In this document: piece after piece, positions 1 to 12,418 of the stretch
Layout of the letters: the number at the start of each line of letters is the position of its first letter
Numbering within the stretch: position 1 is the stretch's first letter
Assembly (NCBI RefSeq): GCF_963855985.1
Contig: NC_087099.1
Location: forward strand, 15,964,001-16,028,000
DNA: 64,000 nt
Direction: 5' to 3'
DNA from: Ostrinia nubilalis
Lineage: Eukaryota; Arthropoda; Insecta; Lepidoptera; Crambidae
Made by a program: the position numbers and the translations under genes
Notes under the pieces: model-generated
What the model was told of the DNA's origin: nothing
Seen by the model: only the letters and a program-made list of their open reading frames with translations
The model's database searches: none

Positions 1-36
1 AATTGTCCAAAGATTATTTATTTATTTATTTATTCT
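1..36 (+). repeat. 3' tail of a SINE/LINE-type retroelement, cut by the window edge
   Basis: The window opens with AATTGTCCAAAGAT followed by repeated TTTA units. The same tail ends the tRNA-headed SINE at 23533-23810 and appears inverted at 54228-54255, so this is the last part of a retroposed copy whose body lies to the left. Confidence 0.55.
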
Positions 37-139
37 GAAATGCTAAAGAAGCAAAAAACGGATTATCAGTACCTCAATAAAAAGAACTCTAACTGATTAT
101 CAGTCCCTCAACAAAAATATATTTTTTATTTAGGCAAGA

Positions 140-276
140 GGGCCTCGTATTTTTGTTGTACAACTTTTAACTCAAACTTCAGATTAAATTTATCTTACAA
201 ACAGATACACACACAGTCACATATACAGACATACATACAGTCACACAGACAGACAGACAACAAAAATACGAGGCCC
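140..276. repeat. Short MITE-like element with 20-bp perfect terminal inverted repeats
   Basis: Positions 140-159 and 257-276 are exact reverse complements of each other (GGGCCTCGTATTTTTGTTGT and its complement). Between them are ACACAC/CAGACAGA-type low-complexity stretches. There is no coding potential. The layout fits a small non-autonomous DNA transposon. Confidence 0.6.
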
Positions 277-3124
277 TTATTTATTTATTGATGTACTGAT
301 CTCTACTTACCACGTATAATTTATTAGTTATTAAAATATTGTAAAAACATAAACACCAATCACTATATTTTAAAATAAACCAAAGCAAGAAATCACTTTC
401 GTGGCCTTAAATCACCTTCGTGTATAAAACACCACGAAGGTGATGCCACGAAGGTGACGAAAATTTTAGTTTTTTATGAATTATCCTTAAATTTGAATTT
501 AACGGTTCAAGTTGAATACTACACAAATAAGTCTAACATGTTAAGTGTTCAATGGCAAAGTTTCAATTAAATTGTTTAAATTTTAGAGGTAGAAAATATT
601 GTTCAAGCAAGCGACGGTATGTCTATGGATAATCACAAAAAGTTACGTATTTTTTTCGCGGAGTGACGATCGACCTATCTCACCTTCCCAATGGTCGAAG
701 CGCGACTGACGTTAACCGAATAGAACGCTGTGATTGGTTGTTGGTGTTCGGTTTAACGGCAATCTTGTATTATTACTCAAAATTTTAGGTACCTAAAATC
801 GTGTGACCAACGTATTTCGCTTTCTCAATTCAAAATAATTATAAGAAGATATTTTTTTGACTATAGTGTGGAAAGTAAATTTAATTACGATGATTTTAGT
901 ATATGCTACACACAAATTGAATGAAAATTGTGAATGCAGTAACCAAATGTTTCATTGCAACCGAAGGTGTGACACGATGAGAACGCGAAAAATGACCCCG
1001 TTTTTTATCGTTTCATGTGATTTTTTCGTATTATTTTTGCTTCTATTACGATAAAATTTATTTTGTATGTAGCTAAATAGATATTTTATCATCTGATTTC
1101 AAAGTTATTGTTCTAACTTATACCGTTTATGAACTATTATTGTGTGACCATCAAATTTGAGTGTAAATGAGAAGTACCCAATAACTGTTTCTTTCGAGTC
1201 AAGGTTTGTTTTGGCGGGAAACGCGGATGACATACGGCCGCCATCTTGACGCGTGCCAATTCAAAATGTTGTATGAGGTTTCGCGCAAACCTCGGTTTTT
1301 CGTTGATTGAAACATTTTACTTGAACAAAATATAGGTATGTTATTTTTGGTTTTAACAGGTTTATTTGGGTTGTGTTTGAAAGCGGTAAACATCATTACA
1401 GTGTTTGACTTGGTGCATAAATAAATAATTGATTTGATTTTAATGGTCGAGGAAGAAAAATAGCTTTACCTACCTACTTACAAATGATGTCGTCAGTTGA
1501 AAGAAAGAAAAAAGTTTTATTTATATGTTTATTAGAAAAATTAAGATATGGCTTAGAAAATTAGATTTTCAAAAAACTTTGCGACTGTTAGCATTTTAGA
1601 TAAAATAGAAGTCTCGTTCGAAAACGAGTCACGCGTACGCAGCCGCGGGCGCAGCTAGAAAATATAAATACTTATCTGCTTTATTACTAGGGCTACGTAT
1701 AAAAAAAACTCTTTAAAACTCATTTGTTTTTGCAAATAGGCTTTTAAAAAGCACTTTTACACGTCCCAGTATTAACCCTACCACTGCTTCGGGACAATAA
1801 ACGGGCCAGTGCTGAGAAGAAGCAGCGCAAGAAACTCAGTCACTATTGTCAGCCTCCTTTTTAAGGGTTTACAGTCTTTGAAATCTATAAATTATAGTCA
1901 TAAGTATTGATGCGAGCTGGGCAGTTAAACATTAATTATATAAATAAACTATTGATATGACTACGTACCCTAATCAAATTTGATAACCTCGCCACAGATG
2001 TGCCGCCCACGATATTTACCTGCGGGTACCCGGCGTCCTCGCGGGGACCTTGGCGCGCCCTTAGTTTGCTAATAGGGATTACCTAATGGACACTCTTAAT
2101 AGACTTAATCGCCATTACGCTGTAGATATAGCAACAAAATGATACTGTGACGAGTTATTTCCGGAAATAATAGGTATGTTAGGTAGTCGGTTACGGATGG
2201 GACATAACGTTTACCATTAGAAGATTTTCGGAAAAGTTTCTATGTTTAATGCTCAATTCGACCAAACTTTTATCCTAGAATAATTCCTAGTATAACTGGC
2301 TCATTGACAGTTTCAGTATGGGAAATATGTCAAAATGTCTAACCTGACGATTTATTCTGAAATTAACATTTACTCTTGTTTGGTCGAATCTACCCTTTAG
2401 GTCTAATTTCTTTATTCTTCGTGAGAAAATGATTACCTACTTGTTTAAGATGTAAATAATGTATGAGAAATCTTAAATCAGATTTGATGAGCTTTATTTG
2501 ATTGTCCCAATTAGACCCTCCAGATTCAATTTTATATCTTCTGAGGTAGGTTCAAACGCGGATAATATTTCATACTTCAAACCGAGTAAAACTTATACTT
2601 ATACTATGGCGACTAGACAACTGATTTATAAAACGAAAGCGAATGCATTCTAATTATACTAATCATTTAACAACTGTAACAATATTATAAAAGCTCGGGC
2701 ACTACTAATATACTCGGACTCGCAACCACTAGGCCAGTTTATATTTACACAAACAGAATGTGTCCAATGTCCAACTCCACAGTTATCCGCCGTATCGAGC
2801 TAGGGCGGGCGGGTTTTCCGCGGGCGGCCATGGGCGGAAAATCCCGACGTGCGATCTATAAAAAGCTGTCTGCATGCCGCCTAACTAATGAGTTTGGAAC
2901 TTTTAACTGCTATGTCATGTGTAGTTTCTATCTTGCAATTAAAGCGTGTAGGAACTTTAGCTCTCGCCTTATAGACAAATAGGCTTTACCTTCTGTTATA
3001 AATAAATAAATAAATAAAATAAAAATAAACTTACGTAGATTACATCTATAATCTCTCTAAGCCATAATTTTAATCGTAATTGAAATTAAAATAGTATAAA
3101 TTCCGTAGTTTTAAAAGAAAACAT
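277..3124. other. Intergenic AT-rich DNA, no gene seen
   Basis: I see no exon-like coding stretch here. A small cluster of the 11-mer CACGAAGGTGA in both orientations (about 400-460) can form a hairpin. Near 1625-1655 lies a degraded copy of the Helitron-like 3' end described at 58498. Short ORFs at 857, 1199 and 2758 lack splice sites, codon bias and any family resemblance. Confidence 0.5.
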
Positions 3125-3125
3125 T

Positions 3126-3246
3126 AAGGCTGAGTTGCACCAATTTTAATCACAGAATACAATTGACAACTATGACAATAGCCTTTGTTTTTTTTTTATA
3201 TGGAGTTTTACAGATTTGTTAAAGTAAAATGGTGCAACTCAGCCTA
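3126..3246. repeat. MITE family A (copy 1), about 121 bp
   Basis: It begins AAGGCTGAGTTGCACCA and ends TGGTGCAACTCAGCCT, which are inverted repeats. The core contains TATGGAGTTT and ACAGATTT. Four more loci in the window share these ends and core (5861, 8176, 30075 and 52816). Confidence 0.75.
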
Positions 3247-3704
3247 AAAGTTTCTTATTTTTAAAGTAACTTAAAATTCGACAGTTTGTCAATCCGTCCG
3301 TGATAAAATAGTGGTTTCAGTAAAATATGCTTGATAGGGAGTCAACATTTGAATGCAATGCATTCCTCGTATTACTGAATGTGACCACAAAATATTCAGT
3401 TAAAACAAAAGCCTATTGACGTCACGGTACAACATTGTTTTGGTGATTTTTGTTTGTAGGCCAGTAGAATTAAACACAAAAATTGATTAAATCGGAAATA
3501 ATTCCTACAAAAGATTTTTTTGCTTTAATGGCTTCATTGGTTGCCCATTAAGACTCTCCTAAGTTTTCGACTTCGACGGAGTTGTGCTTAAGTGGTAGGG
3601 GCCCCCGAAAGGGGCGTTTTTTCGGTTTTCCGGTTATACCGCGTAAAGGACTTACCCTATCGAAAAGTGGTCTTCATGACGGTTGAAGGGCACTTAATCC
3701 TGCA

Positions 3705-4025
3705 TTGAATAAGACCAAATTCAAATGTTTTGGACAAACCGTTCCCGCGCTAAAGTTCGGAAAAGTAGAAAATATACGTATAATTAATGACCCTCTCCAC
3801 GTCCAATGGCTTGTTACCCACAGGCTTCCAAGTCTTGAAAAGGGCCACCTCAACCAGTGTAACCCTATCAAGGCTTACGAGCTTGATGCGCCTATCCTTG
3901 TGCGTCCCAGCCGTTCCTTAACTGCGGTTGGTGCACCTCTTCCTTGCACTCTCCTGAATGACCCTGTGTTACCTACTGTGGCTGTCCCTCTTCCTTGCAG
4001 CCTCCTGCACGACTACGTTGCCTAG
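3705..4025 (+). CDS. Left-arm ORF of the foldback element, unknown function
   Basis: An uninterrupted 106-aa reading frame within the left arm of the palindrome. I do not recognise the protein. Its C-terminal third holds an internal near-repeat (LTAVGAPLPCTLLND then LPTVAVPLPCSLLHD). The opposite arm encodes a matching protein from 4609 down to 4331, with several substitutions but no stop or frameshift over the shared region. That could mean past selection on the ORF, or simply recent arm homogenisation. There is no upstream promoter or intron signal to suggest a host gene. Confidence 0.3.
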   Translation: MNKTKFKCFGQTVPALKFGKVENIRIINDPLHVQWLVTHRLPSLEKGHLNQCNPIKAYELDAPILVRPSRSLTAVGAPLPCTLLNDPVLPTVAVPLPCSLLHDYVA

Positions 4026-4330
4026 CCGTATGCCTGGTCCAAGGTTCGACGCCACAAAATCAACTTCGCACGCGTGAAAATAGTTTTAATACTATTTTCC
4101 GTGCTTGCAACATTTTTCTTTACTGCTTCGGCTCTATTAGTCGTAGAGTGATTGTATATATCCTATAGCCTTCCTCAATTTATGAGCTATTCAACACAAA
4201 AATTATTATTTCAATAAAACTAGTAATTCTTGAGATTAGCGCGTTCAAACAAACAATCAAAAAACTCTTCAGCGTTTTAATATGAACTTGTTGTTGATTT
4301 TTGGCGTCAAACCTTAGACCAGGCATACGG

Positions 4331-4609
4331 CTAGGCAACGTAGTTGTGCAGGAGGATACAAGGAAGAGGGGCAGCCACAGTAGGTAACACAGAGTCGTTC
4401 AGGTGAGTGCCAGGAAGAGGTGCAGCAACCGCAGTTAAGGAACGGCTGGGACGAACAAGGATCGGCGAATCCAGCTCGTATGCCTTGATAGGGTTACACT
4501 GGTTGAGGCGCTCCTTTTCAAGACTTGGAAGCCTGCGGATAACGAGCCATTGGACGTGGAGAGGGTCATTAATTATACACATATTTTCTACTTTGCCGAA
4601 CATTTGCAC
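4331..4609 (-). CDS. Right-arm ORF of the foldback element, unknown function
   Basis: A 92-aa frame that mirrors the left-arm ORF. It keeps the same central and C-terminal sequence, including PSRSLTAV, PLPG and PLPCILLHNYVA. The left-arm start is not conserved here, so this frame opens at a later Met. No domain is recognised. It is probably element sequence rather than a host gene. Confidence 0.3.
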   Translation of the reverse strand: MQMFGKVENMCIINDPLHVQWLVIRRLPSLEKERLNQCNPIKAYELDSPILVRPSRSLTAVAAPLPGTHLNDSVLPTVAAPLPCILLHNYVA

Positions 4610-4891
4610 GAGAACGGTTTGTTCAAAACATATGAATTTGGTCTTATTTAATGCAGAATTAAATGCCCTTCAACCATCAGGAAGACCACTTTTCGATAGG
4701 GTAAGTCCTTTACGCGGTATAACTGGAAAACCGAAAAAGCGCCCCTTTCGGGGCCCCCACCACTTAAGCACAACTCCGTCGAAGTCGAAAACTTAGGAGA
4801 GTCTTAATGGGCAACCAATGAAGCCATTAAAGCAATAAAATCTTATGTAGGAATTATTTCCGATTTAAAAGCTAATTCTACTGGACTATTG

Positions 4892-5860
4892 TGAGATAAA
4901 GCGAGCGTTACAAAGGACAGACAGACAGACGCGTCTGCAAGTTCTCGGGCAGTAATCGGCTATTTATCACGCTGACTTTTAGGGGACCGTGTGGCGATGT
5001 AAAAACGGCTTTATTCTTTGACTTGTTAATCATTTCTTATTTAGACAATAACCGGGTATTCTGCGATAAAAATAAAGGTTTAATTTGAAGACTAAAGTAA
5101 AGATTTTTTATATTACAAAAAATATGGCCATGTTTTTGACTAGATATAATTTATATTTTTCATAAAAATGCTTCTAATAACGGGAAGTGGCTTTAAAAAA
5201 AATACACATTATAAAAAACATTTTACAGTGTAACAAACAATCGCCACCTCTCCAAAAGATCAATGGTTATCCACAAATCTCTTTAATATAAAATATTTTA
5301 TTGCACACAAAACTGTGATAATGTTAATCACAGGTGTTTATTACTAATGAGGCGCCATCTTTAACTAAAAGAAACAGAATGTACAAAAGTTATTTTCTTT
5401 TCGGGCTTGGCACTTTTTTATTGCTCCCGTTACATCCATTGTATGCGGACTCATGAAAACATGGAAACGTCTGCGGGATTGTTTACATGTCTGAAATAGA
5501 ACTCACTGAATACATAAATATTTCAGGTGCATTTTGAACTTTATTTTATAGGCATTAAGAGGAGAGAGTGCCTAATCGGTAGGATGCGCGCGCGACTGTT
5601 GATATAACATGAGGGATTACTAAGTAATAAGATTGCGTTCTAGTTCAGTTTAGTTGGTCATTCAGGTTAAAAAAAAATCACGTTCTGCTTAATAAAGATA
5701 CCCGGATACACCATTATGTAATTTTTTTTATGTGACAGGAAGCAAACGAGCAGACGTATCACCTGATAAGTGACTGAGTTTTAAATAATTTGGTACTTTT
5801 TGGATGGTGTTGGTCAGCATTTTGAATTTAAATAAAGTGCAAATGTTCTTACTTGTATTC
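4892..5860. other. Intergenic AT-rich DNA, nothing recognised
   Basis: There is no coding stretch, no inverted-repeat element with clear ends and no RNA gene that I can support. Confidence 0.4.
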
Positions 5861-5983
5861 TAAGGCTGAGTTACACCACCTAACTTTTGCGGTAACTATA
5901 ACGTTAACCGGTGCTTTTTGTATGGAGTTTGACAGATTTTTGACGTTTGTCTTAGTTAAAGTAAGATGGTGCAACTCATCCTA
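5861..5983. repeat. MITE family A (copy 2)
   Basis: It has the same ends and core as the copy at 3126, with TAAGGCTGAGTTACACCACC at the left and GGTGCAACTCATCCTA at the right. It also holds the shared GGTGCTTTTTGTATGGAGTT core. Confidence 0.75.
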
Positions 5984-6519
5984 AAAGTCCTGTGTCTGCC
6001 TAACCCTAACTATCCTTTAAATTTTGTAATCATTACCAAAAATAGCAACAATTTTGAGTCATGACAAAGATGCAAAACAAATGAACTTGTATATCGTCAA
6101 TGGAGATCACAATAAACAATTTATTTCCAGCTTTTCCTTCGCAAGTGGCGGACTTAAGCCAAACTTGCTGCTATAATTAAAGCTATGACGCATGCGCGCG
6201 ACCATCCTCAGATCTTAACGATGATGTATCAGTTCCGACGTCAATCGCACCTGAACCGAAATATCTATATACAGGGTGATACGACTTTGAAGAGAATCAA
6301 TCTTCAGGTTATAATCTTTGGCCTTGCCTTCATATAGGGCGAATGCAAGCCAATGAAGTACATGTGTAGACTATGTGGTTGACATTTGGGCCACATTTTC
6401 AATTCTCTAAATAACAGACTTTCCTAAAGACGTCACGACTTTCAGTTTTCGAATACATTTCAAAGAAGGTTTTCAAAAGCTTAGTAATATTTATATTCCC
6501 TCTGACTCTCTCTCTATCA

Positions 6520-6802
6520 GACAAGAAGTGGGCAGGGTCATCGTCTTACTGATACGATGGTGTCTCAAGTCCACTATGACCCTCACTCGGCATGGGGCAC
6601 ACTGGAAACCAGCGCCGTGGCCTTCGTCACCGTGGGCCACGGCATATGCTGAGTGGGGTCCCGTTGCAGTGGGCATCTTGTTGGTGAATGGGTGGCACTG
6701 CTCAGTTTACTCTTGTTTTTATTTTTTCTTCTTCCATTATTATGTGCCACTGTCATGTCTATGTAATTGCCTGTATTTGTGTGATGTCCATTGTAATAAA
6801 TG

Positions 6803-6835
<33 letters not shown>

Positions 6836-6838
6836 ATG
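6520..6838 (+). mobile_element. 3' end of a non-LTR retroelement with (TTTC)n tail
   Basis: The segment ends in about eight TTTC units (6806-6836). The body includes GTGGCCTTCGTCACCGTG and GGCATATGCTGAGTGGGGTC. The same body occurs inverted at 18300-18510 and directly at 54039-54275, each with the same order of blocks. Three 3'-anchored copies with a microsatellite tail indicate a 5'-truncated LINE or SINE family. The left boundary is approximate. Confidence 0.6.
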
Positions 6839-8175
6839 CGAGCTCGGAAAGCGCTCATAGTCTATATTCCCGCACGCCTATAAATCTGGGTCTCTTTGAG
6901 AGCTCACGAGTAATAAAAATCTTTAGATTAATATCTTCACTTACAGGTGAGATTGGGGTCAAAAGCACCTCAGTTCCAATAATAAAAAAATCATGAAGAA
7001 ACGAATGCCATTGCAAGTTTCCTTGGTCGATTACCATATGTTGCTGGGATGCATCGTACTCGTAATGTATTCCATCGCTCTATATTAAAATGGGGTTCTT
7101 CCACAATACAGCTTATGTCAATGACCGGGTGGCAGCCTAGGGTTTCATATTTAGTCTGATAGTAACTATTATGCTAGCATTTAATGAACGTCCTAGACGC
7201 CCAATTAGTTGGTTAATTTAGCCAGATACATACAACTATATGGTATGAAAAATCTCATTCTGCTTCAACAAGTATATTTAACCCTATATTTTTCCCTTTC
7301 GCTTCAAACCTTCGATACTTAAGTAGAATGTCTATCACCTGGGAATTGAGTACGAGAGGAAGCCAGAACGAAAAACTCTATCTCTACTAAACCATAGAGC
7401 CGAATTCACAGAAAAATACAAAAAAATACCCAGTTACTATCTGAAATTCGTTCTGCAGACCATTGGGTATACAAATGTCCGCGTGAACGAGGTCAAAGAC
7501 CTCAATTACACACACACAGGCAACATTTAGACCATCGCTGAAAGATGTGAACGCTACATCTTTGAATTTCAAAAATTAAAGAAATATATTAGAAGAAATG
7601 AAGATAAAGGTCAACGCCCGCTACGTGTGAAAATGATCTAGCCAACCTAAATATAAATTAAATCGCTCCTTTCTGTCATCAACTACCCACACGATCAAGA
7701 ATTTCACTTTAAAGAGACCAACCAATAATAAAAACCATTCTATGGCCGATTTTATTTAAGAAACTTTTCTTAAAAGTACCTACCTACGTAGGTACAATGA
7801 TAAAACGGACGTTATCGTGATGTATTAATAGTCCTTGTTTTTACATTAATTGAATTAACAAGGTTCAGTTTCTAATTTATTATGCTATCGACCTGATTTA
7901 CGTTAATTATGTACAATAAAAATAATTTTATCTTTTTGAAGCGAGCATGTTTTTAAAAAATATTACTATCTGCTTATATTATTAGTGATATACAATTTTA
8001 GTTGTTAATCTCATCAGGAAGGACACTAACACTAACCTCAGTAACGTATTTGTTTACGAGCTTTTTAGGGTTCCGTAGTCCTGACAAGGAACCCTTATCA
8101 GGAAAAATTCGAAATAATACTGCTTTTCATGAACTTTCAAGGAAAACTATAACGGTTAAGATACATTAGTTAGTT
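6839..8175. other. Intergenic AT-rich DNA, no gene seen
   Basis: Nothing coding is supported. A fragment beginning TTTTTAGGGTTCCGTAG at about 8064 matches a repeat also found near 43428, but it has no definable ends here. Confidence 0.4.
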
Positions 8176-8297
8176 TAAGGCCGAGTTGCACCACCTAACT
8201 TTGACCGTAACTATGACAATAACTGGTGTATTTTGTATGGAGTTGACAGATTTTTGACGTTTGTCAAAGTTAAAGTAAGATGGTGCAACCCACCCTA
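8176..8297. repeat. MITE family A (copy 3)
   Basis: It starts TAAGGCCGAGTTGCACCACC and ends GGTGCAACCCACCCTAA, and shares the core of the copies at 3126 and 5861. Confidence 0.75.
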
Positions 8298-8850
8298 AGA
8301 GTAATAGTCATTTGACTCATAATTATAAAATTTCTTAACCAGTAAAAATTCCTTAGAAGAAAATATGAAAAGTGACTATACCTTGATTTTTTAGAATCCA
8401 GCAGAGATGTAAACAAACACTTTCATACACAATTACACCATAATCACTTACGTGTTCATAATATCATACACATTATTTAACAAGCCCATGAAACCAACTT
8501 TATTTTCACGTTTATACAAGTTTGAAATCAATCTTTGAAACAAATTATTTTAGCAAAATACGTGGACGATGAAAATTTGTGAGACTTGTCAAATTGACTT
8601 GACGTTTAAAATCATGTGTTATCTCCATATTGTCTATGACTTGTCTCTGACACATCAGTGCTGTAACCTGTGAGTCATAGACTATAATCTGTAAATTTAA
8701 TCGATATTATTTTAAGTATTCACTTATTCCGATTACTGATTAATTTTAAATAAAAAATATACGATACTTTGTTTAGTTTTCCAGCGATAACTTCGACAAT
8801 ATTGGAGATAACGTAAAATTATTTTTCTACTTTTAGTGTATACTTTTTCG

Positions 8851-8938
8851 GAGTCAGTTCCAAATGCTGCGTGATTGGTGGATTTTGACATATCTGTCAA
8901 TGTCATGTCAAAAATAACCAATCATGCAGCATTTGGAC
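8851..8938. repeat. Small inverted-repeat element
   Basis: CCAAATGCTGCGTGATTGGT at the left pairs with ACCAATCATGCAGCATTTGG at the right with one mismatch. A second short IR (TGACATAT.. / ..TGTCA) lies inside. It is probably a short MITE, with no coding content. Confidence 0.5.
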
Positions 8939-10340
8939 CTCGCGTCTACGTATTGCCATCTGGCGGATTTTTCAATCGCGAAAACCCTCATTGATAGCAT
9001 CTTAAATTACCTCCCTAGCGGAATAGAGCAACAAAGAACTGAGCGAGCGAGATGTCACTAGTAGCAACACTGTCAAACAGAACTTTTTGCAACTATTTGA
9101 AGTTTAATAACTTTACGGATATCATTGATTGTTTTACTGTCCAGTGTGTTTTTTGATTACATCTGTGCATACAGTTTGTTTCCTGTTCTCGAAAATTTCA
9201 TAATCAGTTCACATTCAATGTTGCGACTTTGTTGCATATTTTTAGTATTTTGACGATCACCCGGCGATGATACGCAAGTACTACAATAATTTCACTTCGC
9301 GATTAACGAGAGGTTTTGTCGCATCACTAGTTCACAGACTAAAAATATTTTTATGTCATTTGGCCATGTTTGATGACATTTCTGCTGATTTCTAAAAAAT
9401 TAGACTGTAGATGAAGTAATTGCTTGCTTCTGAAATATATTGTGGTAACGACGGACAACTACGGAACCCTACACTGCGCGTGCCACGATACGCACTTGGC
9501 CAATTTTTGTAAAATAAAGTTACACGATGAAAAATACCTTCCTAAATATTATTTCTCATATTATTGTTTAAAGAGAAGATTACTTAATATTGAGGAAATA
9601 ACTAACTAAGCAGTAGTTATTCAATAGACATAATATACCTTAATTACCTTAGATTCACCTTATCTCTAGAATTATAGCAATTTCTGGACTCGTTAGTCCA
9701 TAGTACGTGGCTAATTAGGTCACATTAAAATAAACTAGCTATATTTAGTCTCGTGAGGTAAAAGTAGACCGCATCAACGAAGAGAATTTTCATATAAAAA
9801 CTTACATATCAGTAAGTTATAAAATGTAGAGCGAAAAGACGAGATTAGTAGACAAAATCGAAAGAGTTCTTGAGTAAAAGCTTTTTTTATAACGAAGTAG
9901 GTACAAAACGCTATAAACATACATTATCTAGGAAGTTATAAATAAATAAGTGGTTTGATTATAACGACACCGCAAGGATCTGCCTGAGCTAATGGTAATT
10001 TTTTACTATTGTCAATTTTGTAGCTGATTTTTGCGCCGTTGACTAATATACTAGTATCAGCGCCACTTCTTATTAGATTCGAAATTATGTTATGTTTTTT
10101 AAATGAGGATAATTTCTGTGCCTCAGATCGATATGCAGGAAAAGAGGCGATCGTTATTTACTTTGCCTTCAGACACGTAACGATCAGCTGATGGCATAGT
10201 CAGCCGAGTATGTATGTATGTATACACCACTACATTTTTATCACCGGAAAAAAAAAATCTGGGTAATGAGTTATTGATACTGATCCTATTTATGCAAAAA
10301 AAAAAGTTAAATAAAGCTACTCAAAATTTCATCCCAAAAT
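8939..10340. other. Intergenic AT-rich DNA upstream of gene 1
   Basis: No gene, repeat with defined ends or RNA is supported. The base composition changes sharply at about 10345, where the GC-rich promoter block of gene 1 begins. Confidence 0.4.
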
Positions 10341-10344
10341 TGGT

Positions 10345-10610
10345 AATATTTGGACACACGCGTCGCTAGCACTATTTACGCTCAACGCAAGGCCACCCGT
10401 TACTATGGAGAGAGATGCGACGTTGCCGGCCCGACGCTTCCTAAAGGCGGCGGTGTACGTTTGTTGTGCGGCGGCCATTATCACCCGCGAGCCACGAGCG
10501 AGAGGGCGGCGCGGGGCCGCGGCCCGCGCCGCCCTCTCGCTCTTCCGGCCGCCGGCCGCGGTCGGTCAGTTGCGCGCGCGCGAGCTCTTTATCGGTCGTG
10601 AAGTGTCTTG
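10345..10610 (+). promoter_or_regulatory. GC-rich, CpG-dense promoter region of transporter gene 1
   Basis: This is an isolated block of high GC and CpG density in AT-rich surroundings, with GGCGGCGCGGGGCCGCGG-type runs between about 10445 and 10585. It lies directly upstream of a strong 5' splice site at 10836. The ORFs across it on both strands come from composition and are not genes. The transcription start is inferred to lie near 10590-10620. Confidence 0.5.
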
Positions 10611-10835
10611 TTAACATTGTATCAATCAAGTCAATAGTGTCGTGCAATTATTACGTTGTCTTACCAATTCACCTCACGTGAATACGTGTTAATGATACGT
10701 GCATTATTATTCTTGGCCGGAGAAATTGTGTAGTGCAGTTTTGCGACTGTACCGGGACAGCCACACTTCAGCACGATGCAGGGTGCTTATCAAAGCATTG
10801 AATTTTGCCGGTCCTAAGGCCGATCCTAAGCCCGG
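10611..10835 (+). other. Probable noncoding first exon of transporter gene 1
   Basis: The segment ends at a consensus donor, CCCGG|GTAAGTATG. An ATG at 10776 opens a 13-codon frame that stops at 10815-10817. The frame that would fit exon 2 has a stop (10799-10801) and no later ATG. The exon is therefore best read as 5' UTR with a short upstream ORF that could damp translation. Its 5' end is not determined. Confidence 0.45.
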
Positions 10836-12336
10836 GTAAGTATGAAGGGAAAGTTGAATTATTTTTATTATTTTACCTAAGCGCCTACTAAAACCACCAT
10901 CTAAAACTGTTCGCACCACTCAGCTGTTATGGCGGATCTTAAATTCACGAACTACGAACGACGCGCGATCTCAATTGGAGTTACACAGTAGGTATTATTA
11001 TTAACTAGTGTTAAAAACTCACAGAAATACAACGTGACGTATTACGTAATTACTAAATTACTGTTTTCGTCCTTTGCCCTGCGTTCAATTACAATTCTAA
11101 TTACCTACTTGAAATGTTGCAATAAAAATAGCCTAAGATAGGTAGCTAAGTACCTAATACATTATTATTATTCTGTGATGATAACACTGAAAGCCGCTGT
11201 TTTGGCAGATCTTTGAATTACATATTTCTTTTAAAGTCGTAGTAGCCTCGTAACGACACATTGGTGTGTATTCGTAACGTATTCACAGTAGGTAGGTATT
11301 TCATTGTATTATTAACTTACAATTAGTGTTAACAGTCAGAATACCACGTAAAGAAGTACGTAAGTGTAATGAAACACTTATTAGAACTCAAAATTACTTG
11401 AAATGTTGCATTATAATGGTCTAAATTAGTAATAATAACACTGGAAGCGTGGTCAAGGCGTGAGCGAGACAGACAGATCAATGTGCGAGCGCGTACGACT
11501 ACTCTACTGAATGAACGAGCAGCGGAGTGGCCCAGCTGTGACGCGTAAAATAGGGACTAAAGAAAATTTAATAAAAAAATTAACTTTATAAAAATTTAAT
11601 TTTTTTTTTTTACTTTATAATTTTCACACATTTCTACATAACCTGTTAAAAATTTTCCGGTGATAAAAAAGTAGTAGTGTATAGTATAGTGTATAGGTCG
11701 TTCCCACCGCGCCCGTGCCAACCCGCGTCACGCTAGACATTGGACTTGGCCACCTATTTTCTTTCCTGCATGTTTGTTATGTCATCCGACATCAGCTATG
11801 TCTAATCTGTGTGGCGAATAGCTTTATTACTTGATTTTCGCAGGTCTATTTTAGTCCAAAATACAATTTTATTTACTCCACTGAAGTCATACAAATATGG
11901 CACATTTTAATAAATGTCATCATTCCCACTTTAGAGCTTTGTTTTTCTGGGATCAATGACGCAACCAACTATCAAAAATTCCTGTCCCTCTATGTAAGAG
12001 TAAAGAACTTGGCATCTTGTATTTGATGTGTTCTTGTATTTCATCTTGCATTTTAATAATTACATTTCATATTATTAGTCAAAAGAAGGCAGAAGTCCGT
12101 AATTAGTGCATTGTGAGGTAATAGAGTTATCAATTTCATAGTAGGGGTTATTTAGGACAATAATATTTAAAGACTTGAAACATGGCAAAATATTATACAT
12201 TATCAAGCGAGGTCATTTTATTAGATTGATCTCGAAATATTTAAACATACAGCCTTGCCCAATGTCATAGGTTTAAAATAACCTACATTTATTTATTTTT
12301 CTGGTTTGTTTTCGATCCCGCGACAACAAAGCGTCA
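10836..12336 (+). other. Intron 1 of gene 1, first part
   Basis: AT-rich intronic DNA with no supported exon or bounded element. Scattered TAGGTA/ACCTA motifs occur but have no clear function. Confidence 0.4.
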
Positions 12337-12418
12337 ATGAAAATAAATAAGTGCCACAGTCCGAAGTCTGCCGGTGCGCGCGCGCACGTGGTCGCCGAAA
12401 TAGATCGCTTGCCACAGA
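12337..12418 (+). CDS. Candidate first coding exon of transporter gene 1
   Basis: ATG at 12337 opens 27 codons ending CCA CAG A, then a strong donor GTAAGT at 12419. The leftover base gives phase 1, exactly what exon 2 at 15121 needs, and the whole CDS then totals 1617 bases (538 codons plus stop). The second half is GC-richer than the intron. Against it, the peptide (MKINKCHSPKSAG...) lacks the acidic EEAL-type stretch that precedes the TG|xG splice point in gene 2. Another undetected exon, or a start at an internal Met in exon 2, is possible. Confidence 0.35.

Larger units (their letters stand above)
3457..4888. mobile_element. Foldback (long palindromic) DNA transposon, 1.43 kb
   Basis: The left half (to about 4065) and right half (from about 4300) are long inverted repeats of roughly 600 bp, separated by about 230 bp of unique AT-rich DNA. 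The outer ends read TAGGCCAGTAGAATTA and, on the other strand, TAGTCCAGTAGAATTA. The trinucleotide TTG flanks both sides (3454-3456 and 4889-4891), consistent with a 3-bp target site duplication. Each arm carries a CCCC/GGGG hairpin near its outer third and an ORF (3705-4025 and 4331-4609). No transposase is visible, so it is non-autonomous. The superfamily is unassigned; the foldback at 48485 shares its termini and TSD length. Confidence 0.8.

Noticed and set aside
2758..2982. 74-aa ORF on the + strand
   Set aside because: No splice signals, no known motif and no codon bias. It is a chance ORF in intergenic DNA.
10350..10681. Arg/Ala/Pro-rich ORFs in three frames around the GC-rich block
   Set aside because: Open in several frames on both strands through composition alone. 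No repeat, domain or splice continuity; the block fits a promoter.
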